Of a stretch of DNA of 64,000 nt, positions 42,991-51,002 are shown piece by piece. The position numbers were made by a program, and so were the translations under genes. The DNA is taken from contig NZ_MDZC01000014.1 in the NCBI RefSeq assembly GCF_001816165.1, positions 1 through 64,000 of the forward strand. Reading direction: 5' to 3'. The notes under the pieces were generated by a model. The model saw only the letters and a list, made by a program, of their open reading frames with translations. It did not search any database and was not told the origin of the DNA. Source of the DNA: Hymenobacter glacialis (GTDB lineage: Bacteria; Bacteroidota; Bacteroidia; Cytophagales; Hymenobacteraceae). The number at the start of each line of letters is the position of its first letter. Position 1 is the stretch's first letter.

Positions 42991-43173
42991 CAACTCCCCT
43001 CCTCAGATGAGGAGGGGATGTGGCCGCGAAGCGGACGCTGGGGTGGTTGAAACCGTCCGCGCCGTTAGGGGCCGTTGTCTCACTTGCCTCGTTCCGGCTT
43101 CGTTCAACGAATTCAACCACCCCCGTTTCAGCTGAAGCTGAAACATCCCCTCCTCATCTGAGGAGGGGAGTTG
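42991..43173. repeat. long inverted repeat, family C, between purF and purM
   Basis: The 30-base outer arms (left starts CAACTCCCCTCCTCAGATGA) are perfect inverted copies at 42991-43020 and 43144-43173. Each contains its own CTCCTC...GAGGAG palindrome. Inner segments GGGTGGTTGAA and TTCAACCACCC are also complementary, so the whole 183 bases can form one long cruciform. Confidence 0.92.
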
Positions 43174-43186
43174 TCGTTCCAGTATC

Positions 43187-44299
43187 ATGTCCGCATCCTC
43201 CGAAAACCCCGCCGGCTACTCCATCGAAGAAGGCAACGCCGCCTCGCGCAACGCCTACAACTGGGCCAAAAAGACGTTCCAGAACCGCGCCGGCAAGCCC
43301 GGTGAAGCCGCCCAGGACCTCGACGGCGGCTTTGCCAACGAAATCCGCTTCGGCAACGCCCGCCTCGGCATCAGCTCCGACGGCATTGGCACCAAAATCG
43401 AAGTGGCCGAGCGCGTGGGCCGCTACGACACCCTGGGCTTCGACCTGGTGGCCATGACCGCCGACGACCTCATCGTGGCCGGTTTCGTACCCACCAACCT
43501 CTCCAACATCATCGACGTGAACCACCTCGACTACGACGTGGTAGACCAGATGATGCGCGGCCTGCACGACGCCTGCAACTTCGCCCAGCTGGCCATCACC
43601 GGCGGCGAAATTGCGGAGCTCGGCAACCGCATCGGCGGCTGGCCGGGCGCGGCCATGAACTTCAACTGGTGCTCCACGGCCATCGGCAGCCTGCACCCCA
43701 GTCTGGAGCGGCCCCTGAGCGGGCACACCGCCCGGGCCGGTATGGCCGTGGTGGCCATTCAGTCGCCCTCGTTCCGCTCCAACGGCTACTCCCTGGCCCG
43801 TAAAACCCTGCAAAAAGTATTCGGTGACAACTGGCACGAAGCCCCCTACGACGGCACCGACGCCGACCAGTACGCCACCTGGGGCGATGCCATGCTGGCG
43901 CCCTCGCTCATCTACTCGCCTGGCGTGGCGGCCCTGCTCGATGCCGGCCTGCCCCTGCACGGCGCCGCTCACATCACCGGCGGCGGCGTGGCCGACAACT
44001 TCCAGCGCATCCTCAAAAACAACCTCGGCGCGGTGCTGGATAACCTCTTCGCGCCCCTGCCCGCCATGCAGCGCCTCTGCGAAATTGGCGATATCAGCTC
44101 CGAAACCGCTTACCTCTACTGGAACATGGGCACCGGCATGCTCCTGGTCACGGAAGAAGCTTCGGCCGCTGCTGTCGTGGCCTCGCTGCAAGGCAACGGC
44201 TACGCGGCGCAAGTGGCTGGTCACCTCACGGCCGAGAGCGGCGTGACGATGCGCGTGGGCGCGGGGAACTGCGGTACAGTTAGAGTACGATTGCCATAA
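43187..44299 (+). CDS. purM: phosphoribosylformylglycinamidine cyclo-ligase (AIR synthetase)
   Basis: This 370-residue enzyme closes the imidazole ring of AIR. It has SIEEGNAASRNAYNWAKKTF, ARLGISSDGIGTKIEVA, the Asp-rich DLVAMTADDLIVAGFVP, ITGGEIAELGNRI, SNGYSLARK and ITGGGVADNFQRIL. The sequence is nearer to the divergent Bacteroidota PurM form than to the E. coli one (for example DLDGGFANEIRFG at the N-terminus). It is the last gene of the purine run and is closed by a family A hairpin. purB and purH are not in the window. Confidence 0.93.
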   Translation: MSASSENPAGYSIEEGNAASRNAYNWAKKTFQNRAGKPGEAAQDLDGGFANEIRFGNARLGISSDGIGTKIEVAERVGRYDTLGFDLVAMTADDLIVAGFVPTNLSNIIDVNHLDYDVVDQMMRGLHDACNFAQLAITGGEIAELGNRIGGWPGAAMNFNWCSTAIGSLHPSLERPLSGHTARAGMAVVAIQSPSFRSNGYSLARKTLQKVFGDNWHEAPYDGTDADQYATWGDAMLAPSLIYSPGVAALLDAGLPLHGAAHITGGGVADNFQRILKNNLGAVLDNLFAPLPAMQRLCEIGDISSETAYLYWNMGTGMLLVTEEASAAAVVASLQGNGYAAQVAGHLTAESGVTMRVGAGNCGTVRVRLP

Positions 44300-44302
44300 A
44301 AA

Positions 44303-44399
44303 GAACGTCATGCTGAGCGGAGCCGAAGCATCTCTACTGCAACACTAAATTTAATTAGCTGTGCGGTAGAGATGCTTCTGCTCCGCTCAGCATGACGTC
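44303..44399. repeat. hairpin repeat, family A copy 4
   Basis: AACGTCATGCTGAGCGGAGC... and ...GCTCCGCTCAGCATGACGT are inverted arms of about 36 bases around an AT-rich loop, just after the purM stop. A small asymmetry (GCCGAAGC versus GCTTCTGC) breaks perfect pairing. Confidence 0.92.
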
Positions 44400-44813
44400 T
44401 CATTTATCAGATATTTTCACTGTCCAATTATTTATCTCCAATTGTTCCTGAGTTAAGCTAATCTGTTTAAATAAACGCTTTTTGTTTATTAATGCCATGT
44501 CATGGTACTTGCGTACAGTATCAATTTTATAGATAAATAGGTTTAATCTTCTGTTTCTATTAGTCTGGATTTCAATTATCCAGGCGTCTTTTCCTGGTAT
44601 CGTTTGGGCTGATGTGTCGCCTGGTAGAATTTGATGGCCTAAATAAAATTCTGGATGGTTGGTCTTGTGGTCTTTAGGAATGGTGTCTTTATAAGACTCG
44701 ATGCAAATTGCCGAACTGCTTTCGTTTATTATTCTAAGCCGTGAATCATAGTAGTCGCAACCTGATAAGCCAAGCAGAAATACTCCAATACAGAGGCGAA
44801 GCCGATGAGTCAT
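44400..44813 (-). CDS. AT-rich gene for a small lipoprotein of unknown function
   Basis: This 137-residue protein starts at 44813 (MTHRLRLCIGVFLLGLSGC), with lipobox LSGC, so it is a predicted lipoprotein of about 119 mature residues. The mature part is polar and beta-rich (RLRIINESSSAICIES, DAWIIEIQTNRNRRLNLFIYKID, NNWTVKIS). Its base composition is far more AT-rich than any neighbouring gene, which suggests recent transfer. The stop codon abuts the family A repeat. No family is recognised. Confidence 0.7.
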   Translation of the reverse strand: MTHRLRLCIGVFLLGLSGCDYYDSRLRIINESSSAICIESYKDTIPKDHKTNHPEFYLGHQILPGDTSAQTIPGKDAWIIEIQTNRNRRLNLFIYKIDTVRKYHDMALINKKRLFKQISLTQEQLEINNWTVKISDK

Positions 44814-44876
44814 AGGATAAGAGCAAAACATACCAATTGATAAAATACAAGTCGAATTGGTAACCCTATTGCACAG

Positions 44877-46367
44877 CTACGCCCCGCGCACCGGGCGCTT
44901 CTCCAGAATAAGCTGCGTGCGGTAGTCGTACAGGCTCATTTCCAGGCCCACGGGGTACACGTGCGGGTTGAGGAAGCGGCGGATGCTGGGGTCCAGGCTT
45001 TGCACTTCGCGCTGGGCGTGGGCGCGGCTTTCGGCCAGGGTGGGGAGGTCTAGCACGCGCTGGCCCTGGCGGAATACGGGCTCCAGCAACTCGCGGAACT
45101 TGGTTTCGGGCTTGATGAGCAGGCGGCGGGTGTTGTCGGCCGGGTCGATGAGGGTGAGCTGGTCGGGGAGGGGCTCGGCGGTGTTGTAGAGCATGTCGGC
45201 GCGGGGCTTGCCGTACTCATTGAGGTAGCGGCGCACCTGCAGAATGCCGGGAATGCTGGTTTTGGCCACCTGCTCCGAGAGCTTGATGGTGTAATCCCAA
45301 CCCGAATCGTCGGCTTTGCGCAGGGCGGCCAGCTTGTACACGCCCCCGAGCGCTGCTTGGTTGTAAGCTGTTACCAGCTGCGTGCCCACGCCCCAGGTGT
45401 CGATGCGGGCCCCCTGCTGCTTGAGGCTGGTGATGAGGTTCTCCTCCAAATCGTTGCTGGCCACGATGCGCGTTGCCGTAAATCCGGCTTCGTCCAGCAC
45501 CGCCCGCGCCTCCCGGCTCAAATAGGCCAAGTCGCCCGAATCGAGCCGGATGCCGGCCAGCTCGTGGCCGTTGGCGCGCATCTCGCGGGCCACTTTGATG
45601 GCCTGGCGCACGCCCTCAATGGTGTCGTAGGTATCCACCAAAAACACCGAGTCGTCGGGAAAAGCCTGGGCGTAGGCCGAAAACGCCTGCGTTTCATCGC
45701 CAAACGCCTGCACCCAACTGTGGGCGTGCGTGCCGCGCACCGGAATGCCGTAGCGCTGCCCGGCCAGCACGTTGCTGGTGGCATCGGCCCCGCCTAGATA
45801 AGCCGCTCGGCTGGCCCCCAAGCCACCATCGAAGCCCTGCGCCCGGCGCAGACCAAATTCCAGCACCTGGTCGCCGGGCCCGGCCGCTTCCCGGATGCGG
45901 GCGGCTTTGGTGGCAATCAGGGTCTGGAAATTGATGAGCGTGAGCAGCGCCGTTTCCAGTAGTTGGGCCTGCAGCAGCGGCCCGCGCACGCGCAGCATGG
46001 GCTCGTTGCCAAACACCACGGTGCCCTCGGGCACAGCGTCGATGTCGCAGGTGAACTTCAGCTGGCGCAGGTATTCCAGAAAATCAGCGGGAAACAGCGC
46101 GGTGCCCTTGCTGCCGCTTAGGCTGCCGAGGTACGCCAGGTCGTCGTCCGAAAATTGCAGGTTTTCAACCCAGTCCACGGCCAGCGCCAACCCTGCCGCT
46201 ACCGCGTAGCCGCCCGCGAACGGCGCTTTGCGGAAGTACAGATGAAACACGGCCTCCCGGTCCTGCATGCCCTGCTGCCAGTAGCCGTAGGCCATGGTGA
46301 GCTGATACAAATCGGTGACGAGGGCCAGCGATGGGGCGTAGAGGCCGGAAAGAGGAGCTGCGTTCAT
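44877..46367 (-). CDS. pncB: nicotinate phosphoribosyltransferase
   Basis: This 496-residue enzyme makes nicotinate mononucleotide for NAD salvage. The N-terminus has LVTDLYQLTMAYGYWQ and FRKAPFAGGYAVAAGL. The central blocks EFGLRRAQGFDGGLGASRAAYLGG and GIPVRGTHAHSWVQAF carry the catalytic His. The C-terminal part has GIRLDSGDLAYLSREAR, IVASNDLEENLI and WGVGTQLVTAYNQAALGGVYKL. The long form with an extended C-terminus fits the Bacteroidota and Gram-positive type. It is transcribed alone. Confidence 0.95.
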   Translation of the reverse strand: MNAAPLSGLYAPSLALVTDLYQLTMAYGYWQQGMQDREAVFHLYFRKAPFAGGYAVAAGLALAVDWVENLQFSDDDLAYLGSLSGSKGTALFPADFLEYLRQLKFTCDIDAVPEGTVVFGNEPMLRVRGPLLQAQLLETALLTLINFQTLIATKAARIREAAGPGDQVLEFGLRRAQGFDGGLGASRAAYLGGADATSNVLAGQRYGIPVRGTHAHSWVQAFGDETQAFSAYAQAFPDDSVFLVDTYDTIEGVRQAIKVAREMRANGHELAGIRLDSGDLAYLSREARAVLDEAGFTATRIVASNDLEENLITSLKQQGARIDTWGVGTQLVTAYNQAALGGVYKLAALRKADDSGWDYTIKLSEQVAKTSIPGILQVRRYLNEYGKPRADMLYNTAEPLPDQLTLIDPADNTRRLLIKPETKFRELLEPVFRQGQRVLDLPTLAESRAHAQREVQSLDPSIRRFLNPHVYPVGLEMSLYDYRTQLILEKRPVRGA

Positions 46368-46473
46368 ACAAACAGGGCGGCAAATGAAGCGAATGCCGGA
46401 GCTGCAAAGGAAACGCAGGGAAAAGCAACAAAGCCGGATTGTCGCCGTCGGGCGGCCCCGTATATTGCGCCCC

Positions 46474-47165
46474 GTGAACCCGTCTCGCTCCGCTTTTTTT
46501 CGCTTGGCTCACCGGCTGGGCTCCATCACGGCGAAATACCGGCTGCTGACTGGCCTGGCACTGGGGGCCGTGGCCTGGACCATAGCCCCAGCCGGAATAG
46601 ACACCACCAGCCGCTGGGTGGCGATATGGGACGTGTACGCGGGCACCACCTTGCTGCTCATCGCGGCGGCCGTGTTCACCGCCGATGCGGCCACCATTCG
46701 CAAAGTGGCCAACAGCGAAGACCTCGGCCGGGTGCTGGCCTTCGTCTTTGTGCTGGTGGCAGCCGTGGCCAGTCTGCTGGGCGTGGTGGCCCTGCTGGGC
46801 ACTCTCGATAACTTGCCGCGCGCGCCTTCGTGCAGCACGTGGCCCTGAGTGTGGCGGCCGTGCTGGAGTCGTGGCTGCTGGTGCACACGGTGTTCACGCT
46901 GCACTACGCCCACATTTACTACGACAGCGACGAACAGCACGGCGGCGACACCGGCGGCCTTGAATTTCCCGGCAACGACCCCGAACCCGACTACCTCGAC
47001 TTCGCTTATTTCGCCTTCACCATCGGCATGGCCGCCCAGACCGCAGACGTCACCATTCCCGGCCGGCGGCAGCGGCGCACGGCGCTGCTCCACGCCATTA
47101 TCTCCTTCGGGTTCAATACTGCCATTGTGGCCCTAAGCATCAGCGCCATAGGCGGACTGCTTTAG
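46474..47165 (+). pseudogene. DUF1345-type membrane protein, split by a frameshift
   Basis: Two overlapping frames form one gene of about 230 residues. The first part (GTG at 46474, or ATG at 46384) has RLLTGLALGAVAWTIAP, WDVYAGTTLLLIAAAVFTAD and LAFVFVLVAAVASLLGVVALLGTLDNLPRA. It then runs out of frame. The second frame (from about 46826) continues with FVQHVALSVAAVLESWLLVHTVFTLHYAHIYY and the family's end GNDPEPDYLDFAYFAFTIGMAAQTADV. One base is missing in CCGCGCGCGCC near 46817-46826. The protein would have four or five membrane segments and unknown function. Either a sequencing error or a true lesion is possible. Confidence 0.8.
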
Positions 47166-47183
47166 ATAAGTTTTGAGGGTTCA

Positions 47184-47234
47184 GGGTTAAATGTTGAATG
47201 TTGAATTAGCAAAACAGCACTCAACACTTAACCC
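47184..47234. terminator. inverted repeat between convergent genes, probable terminator
   Basis: GGGTTAAATGTTGA and TCAACACTTAACCC are inverted arms with one mismatch. The hairpin lies between the convergent DUF1345 and regulator genes, but it lacks a clear T run. Confidence 0.5.
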
Positions 47235-47235
47235 C

Positions 47236-47892
47236 TTACGTAATCAGTCCCCGGCTTACGGCCAGCTTAATGAGTGCCGCCGTGTTCTTGGCCTGGGTTT
47301 TGGCGATGATGTTCTGGCGGTGGGTTTCGATGGTGCGCTTGCTGGTGAAGAGCTTATCGGATATTTCGCCGTTGGTAAGGCCTTCGGCGATGAGCTTGAG
47401 GACTTCCAGCTCGCGGGCCGTGAGGTCGGCCGTGGCCACGCCGTCGGTAGTAACGGGCGGCGTGCCCGGCGCGTGCGAAACGGCTTTGGAGAGCATGCTC
47501 AGCCCGATTTCAGTGCACAAAAACGGACTGCCTGCCGCTACCGTGCGGATGGCGAAGGTGATTTCGCTGATGGCCGCATTCTTCAGCACGTAGCCTGCGG
47601 CCCCGGCTTCAAACATGCGCGTCACGTAGTTTTCGTGGTCGAGCATGGTGAGCACCAGCACCCGCACCTCCGGAAAGCGACGGCGCACCTCCGGCACGGT
47701 AGCAAACCCGTCGAGCACCGGCATCTGCACGTCCATCAGCACCACATCGGCAGGGGTCGTTTCGAGCAGCGACAGGACCTCGGCACCGTTGCCAGCTTCC
47801 CCCACCACTTCCAGGTCGGCATCGGCCAAAAGCAGGGCCCTGATGCCATCGCGCAGAATGGTGTGGTCGTCAGCAAGCAGAATGCGAATCAT
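47236..47892 (-). CDS. LuxR/NarL-type response regulator (complete receiver)
   Basis: This 218-residue regulator has a full receiver: Asp-Asp in LLADDHTILRDG, phospho-Asp in VVLMDVQMPVLDG, Thr in VLVLTMLDHENY and Lys in GYVLKNAAISE. The C-terminal LuxR HTH has LTARELEVLKLIAEGLTNGEISDKL and the recognition part FTSKRTIETHRQNI. The ATG at 47892 is preferred because it aligns with the paralogue at 48153; an ATG at 47898 adds two residues. It diverges from that paralogue over a 250-base intergenic region. Confidence 0.92.
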   Translation of the reverse strand: MIRILLADDHTILRDGIRALLLADADLEVVGEAGNGAEVLSLLETTPADVVLMDVQMPVLDGFATVPEVRRRFPEVRVLVLTMLDHENYVTRMFEAGAAGYVLKNAAISEITFAIRTVAAGSPFLCTEIGLSMLSKAVSHAPGTPPVTTDGVATADLTARELEVLKLIAEGLTNGEISDKLFTSKRTIETHRQNIIAKTQAKNTAALIKLAVSRGLIT

Positions 47893-48152
47893 AGCCAAGG
47901 GAAAAGGAAATGCAAAGTTGGGTAGAAATCACGGGGCCGGGGGTGTGGCGTATACGCAAAAAAAAAGACTACGTATTTGTACGAGAAGCGCCCTTTATGG
48001 TCCGGGTTTTATTGGTATTAATACGGCTTTTATGGGCGTGGTCCCGACGCAGGGGGGGCATGCCCTGTACTTTCGACGTGGTAAAAATTAGTTTTTCGGC
48101 AAGTATTTCGAGAAATTGAAATCTTTGGTTTAGCTGCACTGTCTACTCGCGT
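47893..48152. promoter_or_regulatory. divergent intergenic region between the paired regulators
   Basis: The rightward gene has AATCTTTG at 48120-48127, one mismatch from the TAnnTTTG -7 consensus. The leftward gene has CAACTTTG (complement of 47920-47927), also one mismatch. No strong palindrome is obvious; a shared operator for the two near-identical HTH domains could lie here. Confidence 0.45.
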
Positions 48153-48803
48153 ATGATTCGCCTACTACTCACCGACGGCCACACGGCCTCCCGCGAGGAA
48201 CTGCGCCTTCGGCTGGCCACGGCGCCCGGCCTGGAGATAGTAGGGGAGGCCGGTACCGGCGATGAGTTGCTGGCGCTGCTGGCCACTGCGGCGCCCACCG
48301 TTGTGCTGCTGGATTTGAACCTGCCCGGCCCCGACGCTTTCGCGCTGCTGCCGTCGCTGCGGCGGCAGTACCCGCAGGTGCGCGTGCTGGCCCGGGGCGA
48401 CCAGGCCAACGAGCACTACGTGAGCCGCGCCTTCGACCTGGGCGCCCACGGCTACCTGCTGGCCAATGCCCTGCCCATGGAGCTGCGGCACGGCTTGGCC
48501 ACCGTGGCTGCGGGGCGGCCTTTTTTGTGCACCGCCATTGGGCTGGCCCTGGTAGGGCATTTCTATGCCGAAAGCCCCGCTTCGAGCGACGCCGTGCGCT
48601 CGGCCCTGGGCCTGAGCAAGCGCGAAATGGAAGTACTGGGCCTTGTGGGCGAGGGCCTCACCAATGCCGAGATAGCCGCCAAGCTCTTCACCAGCAAGCG
48701 CACCATCGAAACCCACCGCCAGAACATCATCGCCAAAACCCAGGCCAAGAACACGGCGGCGCTCATTCGGCTGGCCGCGCGCCAGGGGCTGCTGCCAGAG
48801 TGA
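48153..48803 (+). CDS. LuxR-type regulator with degenerate receiver domain
   Basis: This 216-residue paralogue of the divergent regulator keeps an almost identical DNA-binding end (EGLTNAEIAAKLFTSKRTIE, then a shared run to AALIRLAARQG). Its receiver has lost key residues. The acidic pair is Asp8-Gly9 (LLTDGHT), the conserved Thr is Gly82 (RVLARGDQANEHYV), and the conserved Lys is Ala104 (GYLLANAL). The phosphorylatable Asp54 remains (LLDLNLPG). It is probably a phosphorylation-independent regulator or a competitor of its paralogue at the same sites. Confidence 0.9.
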   Translation: MIRLLLTDGHTASREELRLRLATAPGLEIVGEAGTGDELLALLATAAPTVVLLDLNLPGPDAFALLPSLRRQYPQVRVLARGDQANEHYVSRAFDLGAHGYLLANALPMELRHGLATVAAGRPFLCTAIGLALVGHFYAESPASSDAVRSALGLSKREMEVLGLVGEGLTNAEIAAKLFTSKRTIETHRQNIIAKTQAKNTAALIRLAARQGLLPE

Positions 48804-48853
48804 GGTGAAGTGGGGGTGGTTTGATGTTTGGGCTACGCAGGTTTAGCGCATTG

Positions 48854-49381
48854 CTATTTTGCGTGTGGTTGGTTTACGCCCTCGCGGCCCTGCGCGGCAA
48901 TAATGAATTCGGCCAATTCGCGGAAGCACCCGTGGCCGCCGGCCGTCTGGCAGTGCAAATCGGCTTCGGCGCGGGCAAACGACGTGGCATCGCCGGGGCA
49001 GGCGGAGAGGCCCACGAGGCGCAGGATTTCCACGTCGTTGGTATCGTCGCCGATAAAGGCCACTTCCTCGGCCCGCAGGCCGGTGCGCGCCAGAATTTCG
49101 GCCAGGCAGGCGGGCTTGTCTTTTATGCCCAGGTGTAGTTCCTCAATTTGCAGCTTGGCCGCCCGGGTGCGCACCGACGGCGACACTTCGCCCGTGACAA
49201 TGCCCGTGGCAATGCCGCACTCGCGCAGCCGGACCACGCCCATGCCGTCGCGGATGTGGAAGCGTTTCATTTCCTCCCCGCGCTCGGAATAATACACGCC
49301 GCCGTCGGTGAGCACGCCGTCGCAGTCGGTGAGCACTAAACGGATGCGGCGGGCGCGGGCCAGGAGTTCGGCTAGTTTCAT
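48854..49381 (-). CDS. kdsC: 3-deoxy-D-manno-octulosonate 8-phosphate phosphatase (HAD-IIIA)
   Basis: This 175-residue HAD phosphatase has motif I LVLTDCDGVLTDGGVYYSE, motif II in GIVTGE, and motif IV EVAFIGDDTNDVEIL, with the compact C0-type layout of KdsC. It releases phosphate from KDO-8-P in lipopolysaccharide core synthesis. ATG 49381 gives the usual length; the frame extends to 49477 without similarity. No other kds gene is nearby. Confidence 0.9.
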   Translation of the reverse strand: MKLAELLARARRIRLVLTDCDGVLTDGGVYYSERGEEMKRFHIRDGMGVVRLRECGIATGIVTGEVSPSVRTRAAKLQIEELHLGIKDKPACLAEILARTGLRAEEVAFIGDDTNDVEILRLVGLSACPGDATSFARAEADLHCQTAGGHGCFRELAEFIIAAQGREGVNQPHAK

Positions 49382-49483
49382 AAAATCAAGAATAAGCGGA
49401 TGCCAGAATGAGAAAAAAGCGGCCCTGCCGCTGCAATGCGGGCGCAAGAACGGCAAGGATGCGCAAACCTGAGGCAAGTCGAA

Positions 49484-49513
49484 ATTGTGATTATCCCGGA
49501 AATCGTATCTTCG
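49484..49513 (+). promoter_or_regulatory. promoter of the DUF4440-like protein gene
   Basis: TTG at 49484-49486 and TATCTTCG at 49506-49513 are separated by 19 bases, matching the Bacteroidota -33/-7 pattern with one mismatch. The start codon is 30 bases further. Confidence 0.6.
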
Positions 49514-49542
49514 TTATAGAGAAACTGCTACACTTGTATCCT

Positions 49543-50472
49543 ATGAAGAATCAATTGACTATTGGGCTGGCGCTTGCCCTCGCATTACCCGTTGCGTCAC
49601 AGGCGCAGTCAGCGCACAATGCCGTGGTGGCTGCCGAAACGGCCTTTATCGCCATGGCTGCTAAGACCAACACGCAGGCCGCGTTTCTGGCCCACAGCGC
49701 CCCCACGGCACTGGTGACCGAGCAGGGCAAGTGGGCCAATGCCCAGGAGGGGTGGAAAAGCCGCCCTGCCCAGCCCGGCAAGACCCTCGCCTGGTACCCC
49801 GTGCTGGCTGATGCCGCCCAAACCGGCGACCTGGGCTACACCACCGGCCCGTGGACTTCCTTCCAAAACGACAAGCCGCAAACTACTGGCGAATACGTGA
49901 CCGTGTGGCGCAAGCAGCCCGACGGCACGCTGAAAGTGGTGGTGGATATGGGCGTTGAGCGCGTGGGGGTGGCCCAGGCCAAAACCGCCAGCGTGCCGCA
50001 GCCGCGCCTGCTGCCGGCCGCCGCCGTGCCCAGCACGGCCCCCTCGAACATTGTGCTTGAAGTTGACCGCAAGTTCGCCGCCGCCGAGCTACTCAAGCCC
50101 GGCGCTACTTACCAGCAATACCTGAGCTCCGAGGCCCGCCTGTACCGCCCCGGCCTGAGCATGATGCTTGGCGCCGCAGCTTCAGCCAATATGAAAAATA
50201 TGGACGGCGGCTACCTGTTTACGGTTGTGGATGGGTACCTGGCTGCGGCCGGCGACCTGGGCTACGTGGTGGGTAACATGCGCCGCCCCGGCACCGCCAA
50301 GCGCCCCGAAGAGAACGGCACATACCTGCGCATCTGGCGCCGCGAGGCCGTGGACGGCTGGCGCGTGGTGCTGGAGATTTTCAACTTTGCCCCCAATGCT
50401 GCTACGGCTACGACCACGGCCCCAGCGCCGGAAGAAGCGTCGGTTGCACCTGGTATCAGCCAGCGCAAATAA
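49543..50472 (+). CDS. secreted protein with two DUF4440/NTF2-like domains
   Basis: This 309-residue protein starts at 49543 with a signal peptide (MKNQLTIGLALALALPVASQAQ). Two tandem copies of an NTF2-like (DUF4440/SnoaL) fold follow. Copy 1 has ETAFIAMAAKTNTQAAFLAH, then GDLGYTTGPWTSF and YVTVWRKQPDGTLKVVVDMG. Copy 2 has DRKFAAAELLKPGATYQQYL, then GDLGYVVGNMRRPG and YLRIWRREAVDGWRVVLEI. The duplication is obvious from the repeated GDLGY...W(R)...DG/W(K/R)VV pattern. Its function is unknown; such proteins are common periplasmic ligand-binding or enzyme-like folds. Confidence 0.82.
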   Translation: MKNQLTIGLALALALPVASQAQSAHNAVVAAETAFIAMAAKTNTQAAFLAHSAPTALVTEQGKWANAQEGWKSRPAQPGKTLAWYPVLADAAQTGDLGYTTGPWTSFQNDKPQTTGEYVTVWRKQPDGTLKVVVDMGVERVGVAQAKTASVPQPRLLPAAAVPSTAPSNIVLEVDRKFAAAELLKPGATYQQYLSSEARLYRPGLSMMLGAAASANMKNMDGGYLFTVVDGYLAAAGDLGYVVGNMRRPGTAKRPEENGTYLRIWRREAVDGWRVVLEIFNFAPNAATATTTAPAPEEASVAPGISQRK

Positions 50473-50488
50473 CCTGCGTTTCGCTGCA

Positions 50489-50538
50489 CCCCAACCAAAA
50501 GCCCCCAACTTCCTGAAGTTGGGGGCTTTTGGTTGGGG
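50489..50538. terminator. long bidirectional terminator
   Basis: CCCCAACCAAAAGCCCCCAA and its inverted copy form a nearly loop-free hairpin of about 24 bp between convergent genes. Confidence 0.9.
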
Positions 50539-50593
50539 TGTTGGGTGCTGCACCTGCCGGCAGCTGGATTGGGCACCGCGGTGGCTGGTGCGG

Positions 50594-50917
50594 CTACGCG
50601 CCGGGCGCCAGGCGCACCACCAGCCCGTCGGTGCGGGGAGTGAGGCGAATCTGGCAGCTCAGGCGGCTGCCCAGGTGCACCACGGGCAGGGTTTCCAGCA
50701 TGTCGAGCTCGTCGTCGCCGGGCTCCGGCAGGGCGGGGCCGGCCAATACTTCTACGTGGCAGGTGGCGCACAGCGCCATGCCGCCGCAGGTGGCCATGAT
50801 GTTGTAGCCGCTGGCTTTGAGCAGCTCCATCAGGCTCAGGCCCATGTCGGTAGGTCCGATTAACTCCGTGCGTTGGCCCGGAGCTTCCTCAACGTAGATG
50901 CGAATGTCTTCTTCCAT
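50594..50917 (-). CDS. 2Fe-2S ferredoxin (adrenodoxin type)
   Basis: This 107-residue electron carrier has the cluster motif CGGMALCATC (C-x5-C-x2-C) and a fourth Cys in RLSCQIRLT. The ISC/adrenodoxin-type pattern around MATCGGMALCATCHVEV and DELDMLE is clear. The ferredoxin-NADP reductase gene lies upstream on the same strand (transcribed first), so the two probably work as a pair. Confidence 0.92.
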   Translation of the reverse strand: MEEDIRIYVEEAPGQRTELIGPTDMGLSLMELLKASGYNIMATCGGMALCATCHVEVLAGPALPEPGDDELDMLETLPVVHLGSRLSCQIRLTPRTDGLVVRLAPGA

Positions 50918-50922
50918 GAATT

Positions 50923-51002
50923 GAATTATGAATTAAAAATTATGAATTAAAAATTGGGGTGGCGTGGAAGCCTTTTTGAATTTTTAATTCATAATTCTTA
51001 AT
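50923..51002. repeat. AT-rich inverted repeat between ferredoxin and its reductase
   Basis: GAATTATGAATTAAAAATT, present in two tandem copies on the left, is mirrored by AATTTTTAATTCATAATTC on the right. The element sits between the two co-oriented redox genes and extends to the reductase stop codon. Confidence 0.8.

Noticed and set aside
42991..43173. A transcription terminator between purF and purM.
   Set aside because: The arms are long and C/G-rich but no T run follows, and a longer nested repeat with its own inner palindromes better explains the structure.
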